Origin: an uncultured Candidatus Poseidoniales archaeon
Lineage (GTDB): Archaea; Thermoplasmatota; Poseidoniia; Poseidoniales; Thalassarchaeaceae
Direction: 5' to 3'
Assembly (NCBI GenBank): GCA_902514485.1
Contig: CABXQY010000006.1
Location: 1 to 34,834 of the forward strand
Length of the DNA stretch: 34,834 bases
Below are positions 30,201-34,834 of this stretch, one piece after another. Within the stretch, counting starts at the first letter, position 1. The number at the start of each line of letters is the position of its first letter. Below the pieces are notes generated by a model, which searched no databases, was not told the origin of the DNA, and was given only the letters and a program-made list of their open reading frames with translations. Position numbers and translations under genes: made by a program.

Positions 30201-33200
30201 TGAAACATTCAATGTCACTGGTACTTTAACCTCAAATAATGGAAGTTCAATAATTGATCGTCAAGGAAATACATTAGCGCCCAGTTTAATCTTTCAGATT
30301 GATGGTCTCGATGACACATTTACTGTAATTAGTAGTTCAGTTGAAGTTGATGGTTCTTGGTCTGCGAATATCAGACTAGATTTGACATTCCCTCGAGGAT
30401 CTCATAATATCACTGCTACTTTTACTCCTAATGTCAATTATTATGATTCTAGTTCTGGAGACGGTTTCTTCGACAGTCGAGGTTATTCACTGTTGACAAT
30501 CCTCAGTCCCCTGGATTTAGATCCAGATAGTCGAGTAGTTAGGGGACAAGAAATTAATATCTCATTATCTCTTATTGATAACTCTGCATTACCTGTTAGC
30601 TTAGTTGATTTAGATGTTATAGTGGATGATTTAGTAGTTTCCAGTCTCATCACAGATTCTTCTGGATTAGCAAATACTTCTTTGATAGTTGATTCTTTGA
30701 GAATTGCAGGTCCCATGGAAATCAGAGTAGTGTTTTCAGGTATTGAAGGAAGCACAGGCCTTGTAGGTGATGAATCAGTTACAAGAGTCATAGTTCTTGC
30801 TCCAACGGTTCTCGAAATAACCGAAGTTACAGGTTCTGCTATAGCTGGTGAGACTGTAACTTTCCATGGAACTTTGCTCGACGAACATGGGCAACCGTTA
30901 GTTGATCAAGGGATTGAAACTGGAGGTATAATTCATTTAACTATTGATGGAATTGATGTAGGTGCAATGTACTCTACACAAAGTAATTATTCAACAGGAG
31001 AATGGTCTATAACTTATGATGTTCCTTTAGATGCAGATTATGGTGCGCATTCAATTCAAGCAGATTTCTTTGGTGGATTTACTTGGGTAGATCCGATGGG
31101 TCAAGGGGATTCTCTGAATCCTGAATACTATCTTCCTTCCGTGTCTGATTCAATTTTTAATGTCACACAAACATCCCAAGTAGTTCTTACAACACCTCCT
31201 GGTGAAATAGATCGAAACCAGTTGTTAACAATAGAAGGTATGCTAACTGACGGTGCAGGAAGAACACTTCCGAACAGAGAGCTTTCAGTTTACATGAATG
31301 ATCAATTATTAACGGGCCTCAATGTAGATGAGAATGGTAATTTCAGTCTATTTATTCCTGTTCCTTCAGATATGCCCCTCGGTCCAAGAATAGTGAAAAT
31401 TATTTTCGAAGGAGAAGAATTCATTCTTTCTTCTAATTCTTCATCTGTATTTATTGTATATGCTCCCACTGAGGTCTTCATATCTCAACCTAATGCCGCC
31501 GCAGTAGGTGATAATCTAATCCTAAGAGGTACTGTGACAGATAATTTACCTAATGGTCTACTAGCTAATCATTCACTTGAGATTTTTATTGATGGGGTAT
31601 TGATAGGAATTACTACCAGTGACGAAAATGGCGATTGGAATCTTAATTGGGTTGTTTCTGAATTTTTAGATGTTGGTACTCACTTAGTAACGGTGAAGGC
31701 ACCTCAACAGGGATATTATCGTGAAGGTAATTCTGAAGTAAATTTGACAATAGCATATCACTCGGGGATATCACTTCAGGTAGATTCCAGTGTTGTAACG
31801 AGAGGAGGTCAATGGAACTTCACCGGTCGTCTGTATGATGCAGATTCTGATGGTCTGCCTGGATTAGTTAGCCGTGAGATTATTATTTATTTAGATGGTC
31901 AAGAAATTGGGCGTACTACTACTCTTGACAATGGTTTTTATTCTTTCAATCATGAATTGGGTTACTCAATTGAGAGAGGGGAGCATGAGATACTAGTTGA
32001 ATTCATAGGGGAAACATATTATCTTCCGGTAGATTATAACATGAGTGTTTTCGCCAGGTCTGATATCAATATAGAAATTCTTTGGATTTCAGATACAATA
32101 ATTCGAAGTGATGTTCAACATCCTATTAAGATTGAAGGAAGAATTTTAGAGATAGGTGGTGGAGGAAGTGTATTACAAGATATGGTTTTGACTTTACATT
32201 GGCTTTCTAACGGTCCAGAAAATGCGAATCTACAATGGGATGAGGCAACAGGTCATTTCAGAATACAATCTAATGCTCATTACCCAATGCCTCCAGGGCC
32301 CATTGATTTAGAAATAAGAGTTGAATCTGACTCTTCAAGATATCTAAATGGTGGCTCGGAAGACCTGTCGGTTTCCATAATGGTTCCAGTTAATTTCAAG
32401 TTTACTCCTGATGAAATTAGACTAGGTAAAGATGATCGAATAATCAGAGGTACTGTAAATGTCACATCTACTGACTCATTTGAACCGGTTTCTAATATTT
32501 CTATGACCGCCTCTTTGATTAATGCATCATCCGGGCAAACTCACTTTAGAGTTACTGAAATGACTGATCAAGACGGTTTGTTCACTTATGAGTTCAAATC
32601 CATAGATGGCTTACCTACATTTTGGAATCAAGAGTTCTGGGGTGAATTAAGTATCACTTTTAGCACCGATTCCTTATTCATTGATCCTTCTAATCGAACC
32701 TGGCTAACTACTCAGCATGGAGGTATAGACATTGAATATGAAGAAACAGCTGAGTCCTCAATATTCCAATCTTTATTTATTGTTATATTATTTGTGATTA
32801 TTATCTTAGGTTTAGCCGGTAGTGCGTTATATTACCAACGTCGTAGAAGTGCTGCAATAGATGAATTAGCAGGAATATTTAGTTATACAGCTGAGCTTCT
32901 TGCTGCAGGAGATGAATTTAGAGAGGCGATATACAACTGCTACGAGAGTCTATGTCAGATATTGATGCGCAGAGGATTTTTGCGCCGAGACTTTGAAACT
33001 GTTAGAGAATTCGAAATAGCTATTCGTTCTGCATTACCTATTAGTGAACAATCATTAATTGCTTTAGATAGAATATTCGAAGAAGCTCGATATTCTAGTC
33101 ACGTTTTAGGTGAAGGGCATCGTCAAAATGCTCAAATAGCTCTTAACGCAGTATTACAAGAAATAGATCAATTACAAGAAATTCCAGTTAGGGATGATTA

Positions 33201-33216
33201 TATCGCTTCAGAGTAA
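24256..33216 (+). CDS. Giant (about 2980 aa) surface protein: TSP3-like Ca-binding tract, transglutaminase-like domain, Ig-like repeats, TM, DUF4129-like tail
   Basis: N-terminal hydrophobic segment; repeated DTDGDGxxDGxE motifs; GSCDQFATVFAVMLRHAGFASRKVTGFSGGEW transglutaminase-core-like; serial beta repeats; TM LFIVILFVIIILGLAGSALYY; C-terminal helical DUF4129-like region. TTG start at 24256 or 24271. Confidence 0.82.
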   Translation: MERSGLRVVSVNFTDRILLRKRRSAILFTSIMLLASYSAIEFGSWEALATSDDDGDGLTYGLEFIINTQPQDWDSDNDGLPDGWEWQYGLDPLSPSGINGSVGDPDSDAYTNLNEYLYGMPTGWDDLSTANVLDNGVWWNGTVPVRNWDEESAMQFLQGTGSDGADEDPVGNICFNTFDDDKDGLVDNFDPDGDGDADCSSDDDDGDGQIDEDPDGWDTDGDGMPDGWEVANGLDPTSASNLDGTYGDPDGDGLINLYEYVNPTWGTRNGSTTPPTQYFRPGPENMTATESPCNPVLGLGPGGCAIFTAEVDSITQTDPQNNDTDGDGLNDSYEALILLTDPTAVDTDGDGITDGVEVNGSYGDPAQASDPRNNNTDGDQFDDGEEDINGNGIVDANETDPTRVEDQGDFDGDGIDNWEENLTCTKWDVADTDGGGVNDGDESSIGHQTDPCVSEIIIVKSVVNWNPTSSTIQLNSTSELDLFPSDWREELSPNAELKPMAYFELSNGSTVGFRYSSVNLDTLTDVDVPMPATTIAILFTNNSWCWDTSVPLSDPHCDDDFLDSDGDGLADWEEILATWGYATNPSLFDTDGDGVDDLTEIFNETDPTNPCSNLLDTDEDGLNNYFENSTGCDLIFGFGGNGTTDNYFTIWDDADTDDGGVTDGQEYLDGTNPQNNSADDLNPMDSDGDGIPDTIEQAIGLDWLNPDTDGGGVPDGQECGPDFWVLNCVGSDSNPFDPTDDIDANMLMFTATNSTSVDLSLVQYWRWHTYDTYNGVSFGVNTSLVGYRFVGDSLENGFTQGVSHITFWNESELDDWVIEYLNSGIQPGDELIVPYNTVNWTSWSDPSAGLNFSNYTRDVLVDQASVDTVFISSPDVFFGPEIRENTTIFFGSDYAKDLPDTYINRHSAVPNSITQAVLSESGAFSAWEKVEAIQDFLINGNNTTTFLRNNDPTILDGSETGSDITYVILNNTKEGSCDQFATVFAVMLRHAGFASRKVTGFSGGEWNGKSYDVYGSDFTTWVEVQMQTNQNQGNVTLGWVPFEACPPQALVEVTDEQWGPSTFDRDLTSGDIWLNGTLQFVDNATLAENVSVKLYLVPGNETNLVPGSAAVEMHLVANGSTDANGSFTLLGKPSEPINPGYGALVLQIFEKAYVGSQGISFPWRLNITDDVNSSFSSPPPIDQPMLGVGVNSSVSGFLDLENSPYSDVSQIDSLQVILNYTTITEGPVSIISNVGTGGYYDFNIPISDTEPLGLINASISFLGWHEDDLNNASNPIYHIRPYSDSFMFNITPAPNLTLTLEGIDINNTFLDIDSSIFINGTALSIGNTPEELNGTLILQIRRSSTNGPYQTIKTWYLNDSNWTTSPGQFNISWLFSANDVPIPAGPVEVKFQFDAEGLFANDQVTYLTEYGIRSNINLSYELVPQSRGNQASVEIILTDHTNTSLGDFIGTYILDFNGTSVWNITNPDVPKITPVWVPEATAPAGDYSWVLNFSGSTWLKPLTVVDVVRIQGQSSSTVNIGSEWTPRGTSNWVTGFAQDRNLQTPIIGNNSSVTVQILVPSDLPPLPDGTPAPDLPIRLGGDFIDTSTGEYNISFFMPEYVASGVYDLRVFLDYTVNAPIGGEYYKVSDADTTLVGIQTEMIVENSPSSLIVVAGQSLVLNATITDIADGSPISDISADLIFDSGGPLEQTLETNITFVDGIVRYNPIIPANTPPGYYNLLVSAPDDISDNLTDSNAGRWLGNESVSNLTVQVSSLIDLNPLSAEVAAGSVFTVSGQVMDAVDANRTVDGPMAVEVFFLNDPSETLITNFVTSSNGSFNISVPTDPLGDGVSSGIKTVVVSVIEDSSPFYLTGTGNDTILVRGITTFRDKTPLLNVVIDRGTNVTFGARLVESSNDDLPLDGLDVSAEFHDTWLNEVTSNSQGLVNFTFFIPNDHPLGQIDVLMYFNGSSTLYDTLTLISTITVRSPTFIAIDNITDNPAAGETFNVTGTLTSNNGSSIIDRQGNTLAPSLIFQIDGLDDTFTVISSSVEVDGSWSANIRLDLTFPRGSHNITATFTPNVNYYDSSSGDGFFDSRGYSLLTILSPLDLDPDSRVVRGQEINISLSLIDNSALPVSLVDLDVIVDDLVVSSLITDSSGLANTSLIVDSLRIAGPMEIRVVFSGIEGSTGLVGDESVTRVIVLAPTVLEITEVTGSAIAGETVTFHGTLLDEHGQPLVDQGIETGGIIHLTIDGIDVGAMYSTQSNYSTGEWSITYDVPLDADYGAHSIQADFFGGFTWVDPMGQGDSLNPEYYLPSVSDSIFNVTQTSQVVLTTPPGEIDRNQLLTIEGMLTDGAGRTLPNRELSVYMNDQLLTGLNVDENGNFSLFIPVPSDMPLGPRIVKIIFEGEEFILSSNSSSVFIVYAPTEVFISQPNAAAVGDNLILRGTVTDNLPNGLLANHSLEIFIDGVLIGITTSDENGDWNLNWVVSEFLDVGTHLVTVKAPQQGYYREGNSEVNLTIAYHSGISLQVDSSVVTRGGQWNFTGRLYDADSDGLPGLVSREIIIYLDGQEIGRTTTLDNGFYSFNHELGYSIERGEHEILVEFIGETYYLPVDYNMSVFARSDINIEILWISDTIIRSDVQHPIKIEGRILEIGGGGSVLQDMVLTLHWLSNGPENANLQWDEATGHFRIQSNAHYPMPPGPIDLEIRVESDSSRYLNGGSEDLSVSIMVPVNFKFTPDEIRLGKDDRIIRGTVNVTSTDSFEPVSNISMTASLINASSGQTHFRVTEMTDQDGLFTYEFKSIDGLPTFWNQEFWGELSITFSTDSLFIDPSNRTWLTTQHGGIDIEYEETAESSIFQSLFIVILFVIIILGLAGSALYYQRRRSAAIDELAGIFSYTAELLAAGDEFREAIYNCYESLCQILMRRGFLRRDFETVREFEIAIRSALPISEQSLIALDRIFEEARYSSHVLGEGHRQNAQIALNAVLQEIDQLQEIPVRDDYIASE
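24400..26490 (+). repeat. Asp-rich thrombospondin type 3-like repeat tract within the giant CDS
   Basis: More than ten D-x-D-x-D-G type units (e.g. DSDNDGLPDGWEW, DTDGDGMPDGWEV, DSDGDGIPDTIEQ) encoded by GATGGNGATGG-rich DNA. Confidence 0.8.
28150..32740 (+). repeat. Array of degenerate Ig-like / carboxypeptidase-regulatory-like protein repeats within the giant CDS
   Basis: Recurring G-x-[LV]-x-D-x-x-G...G-x-F-x-[FI]-x-[VI]-P...G-x-[HY] pattern (e.g. FHGTLLDEHGQPLVDQG, IEGMLTDGAGRTLPNRE, LRGTVTDNLPNGLLANHS, FTGRLYDADSDGLPGLVS). Confidence 0.65.
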
Positions 33217-33696
33217 TTAATCCTTGAGTAATAGTTCTATTATACCATTATTCCAAGTCACATGTTCTATTTTTTTACTTGGAGGAAGTCTAAAAGTCCT
33301 TAGAAGACCACCAAAAATTTCTGAAGAAATTATTTGTACAATTTGTGTATCTTTATCATTTGTAGTTTGAATAATCAAGTCACTTGGGTTTTCTGATGGG
33401 AATGGTAATTTTATCTCCATATCAGTTTGTTCTCCTCCAAATTCTGTTAAAATCTCATCTATAGTTCCTATTCCCCTAATTTTCATTTTCGCTTCTTCTA
33501 ATTCTACAGTCATATTCGAGACGATATTTTCATGCTTTTTCTGTACTTCTGCTAAGTGATTTAGACTCAGTAAAAATTTCTCATGCATATCCTGCGCATT
33601 GAAATTAAGACTATTCTCTGAAGTATCTAAATATATTCCTAGTGTTTTTTTATTCCCCGAGAGTTGTATCTCGTGACGTCGCCACACATCGTCCAT
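33217..33696 (-). CDS. Hypothetical protein with a remote Hsp20/alpha-crystallin-like C-terminus
   Basis: C-terminal GGLLRTFRLPPSKKIEHVTWNNGIIELLLKD follows the Hsp20 pattern (F.R.LP..I.....NNG.LE..L.K); N-terminal half helical. Confidence 0.4.
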   Translation of the reverse strand: MDDVWRRHEIQLSGNKKTLGIYLDTSENSLNFNAQDMHEKFLLSLNHLAEVQKKHENIVSNMTVELEEAKMKIRGIGTIDEILTEFGGEQTDMEIKLPFPSENPSDLIIQTTNDKDTQIVQIISSEIFGGLLRTFRLPPSKKIEHVTWNNGIIELLLKD

Positions 33697-33736
33697 GATG
33701 TTTCGAACATCTTACCTCAGATGAACCCGACGCTCC

Positions 33737-34834
33737 TTATCTCTCAATGGCAGGTTCAGGATGCCTTTTGAAGAAACTTTTAGTTAATCTTCCCGTTCTA
33801 TTATCATCGGGTGACTGAATAATATCTATTTTTTTAGGTAAGCAATTCCTGAATTGCCTCATCATTATTCTTTTTTCTAATAATATCACTATGGCTCTAT
33901 CTTCAGATTTCCTGATAGGTCTTCCTATAGCCTGCATTATACTATTTATTGCTGGCTGTGTGCTTGTATATCTCCAAGCTTTATTATTGCCAAATCTCTC
34001 AGAATAGTACTCTTTCAAGGCGTTTTGCCGCGCGCTTGGCGGAGCTAAAGGTAATCCTAAACAAATTACTGCATCAAGAATATTGTGCGGGTAATCTACG
34101 CCTTCAGCAAATTTGCCACTTAAGACTCCAGCGAGTAAAACTTGTTTTTTGTTTATTCTAAATTCTTGTAGTTCATCTAATATTTTAGTTATCTTCCTTT
34201 TTGACATTCTATTTTCTTCTTCTTTTATTTCAATAAAACCGGGTAGCCAAGTAGCATCCCCAAGTATATCTTGTAGCATTGCATAACTTGGTGCAAAAAA
34301 TGCGATGTGACCTGGTGTATTATTAACAACTGATAAAATATGATTTCTTATTTTCTCAGTATTTTGAGGATTTCTTTCAGTGTATTTTGTAGTGACATCT
34401 TTTGCTACTAAAACTGGCCTTTTATCACCCATAAATGATGATTCATACTCGTTCATAATAATTTCTTTTTTCTTAGGAATCCTTAGCAGATCTGCATACA
34501 TCTCAGGAGGAAATAACGTCCCTGACATTAGTATGGCCCCATTCGTCTCATTCAGTATTGGCCCCCCCCACTACTCCTGGGTCTAATAGAAAACTCCTCA
34601 CTCTCCCTTCATCACCTAGTAAATCAAAAACTAATACTAATGCAGTATTATCTAGATATTCTAATATTATTGATAACATGTCTGCTAGTCTAGTGCTAGC
34701 AGTCTCTTTTTCATCATCCTCCTCCTCTTGCTCAACTTCTACTTTGTATAACAGTTGTATCATCTTTTTCAACATAGTATAATTATTGTCTATTTTAACT
34801 TCGATATCCTCATTTAGTATAGAGCCTATCTCTT
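33737..34834 (-). pseudogene. XPD/Rad3/DinG-like superfamily 2 helicase C-terminal part, interrupted by a frameshift and truncated at the window edge
   Basis: LMSGTLFPPEM, GKFAEGVDYP, QAIGRPIRKSEDRA helicase motifs in 33737-34528; the upstream frame (open to the window end) carries RSFLLDPGVV and joins in a different frame at a G8 run (34562-34569). Confidence 0.7.

Noticed and set aside
34558-34782. 74-aa plus-strand ORF near the right edge
   Set aside because: Antisense to the helicase gene; composition reflects the complement of its acidic segment.
1-34834. CRISPR array, IS element, prophage or integron
   Set aside because: No regularly spaced direct repeats with unique spacers, no transposase/integrase/phage structural ORFs seen; the only repeats are coding repeats in the giant gene.

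Overview
The window is a dense, AT-rich archaeal chromosome segment, most like a marine Group II/III euryarchaeote (Poseidoniia-like; this is inferred from gene content and was not searched). Housekeeping genes include the start of class I lysyl-tRNA synthetase, a GfcR-like HTH-PRTase, dUTPase, aIF2-beta, a Nog1-like GTPase, UMP kinase, aRF1, ArgS, peroxiredoxin, UbiX, a pteridine reductase/FolB pair, pterin carbinolamine dehydratase and tRNA-Leu(TAA). A minus-strand cluster encodes LipA, a bacterial BCKDH-like E1a/E1b/E2/E3 complex, LipB and a class V aminotransferase. The most unusual part is 21.2-33.2 kb, which holds two large consecutive secreted/membrane-anchored proteins. The second is about 2980 aa and carries a thrombospondin type 3-like Asp-rich tract, a transglutaminase-like domain whose catalytic His and Asp positions look substituted (Thr, Glu), a dozen or so degenerate Ig-like repeats, one TM segment and a DUF4129-like cytoplasmic tail. 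Other points of interest: a 38-aa zinc-ribbon microprotein missed by the ORF track, two convergent gene pairs whose stop codons abut as TAA|TTA, a lipB whose conserved N-terminus has no ATG/GTG/TTG start, a tRNA-derived false N-terminus on the 21021 ORF, and an XPD/DinG-like helicase split at a G8 homopolymer. All family calls come from motif recognition by eye; no database searches were run.
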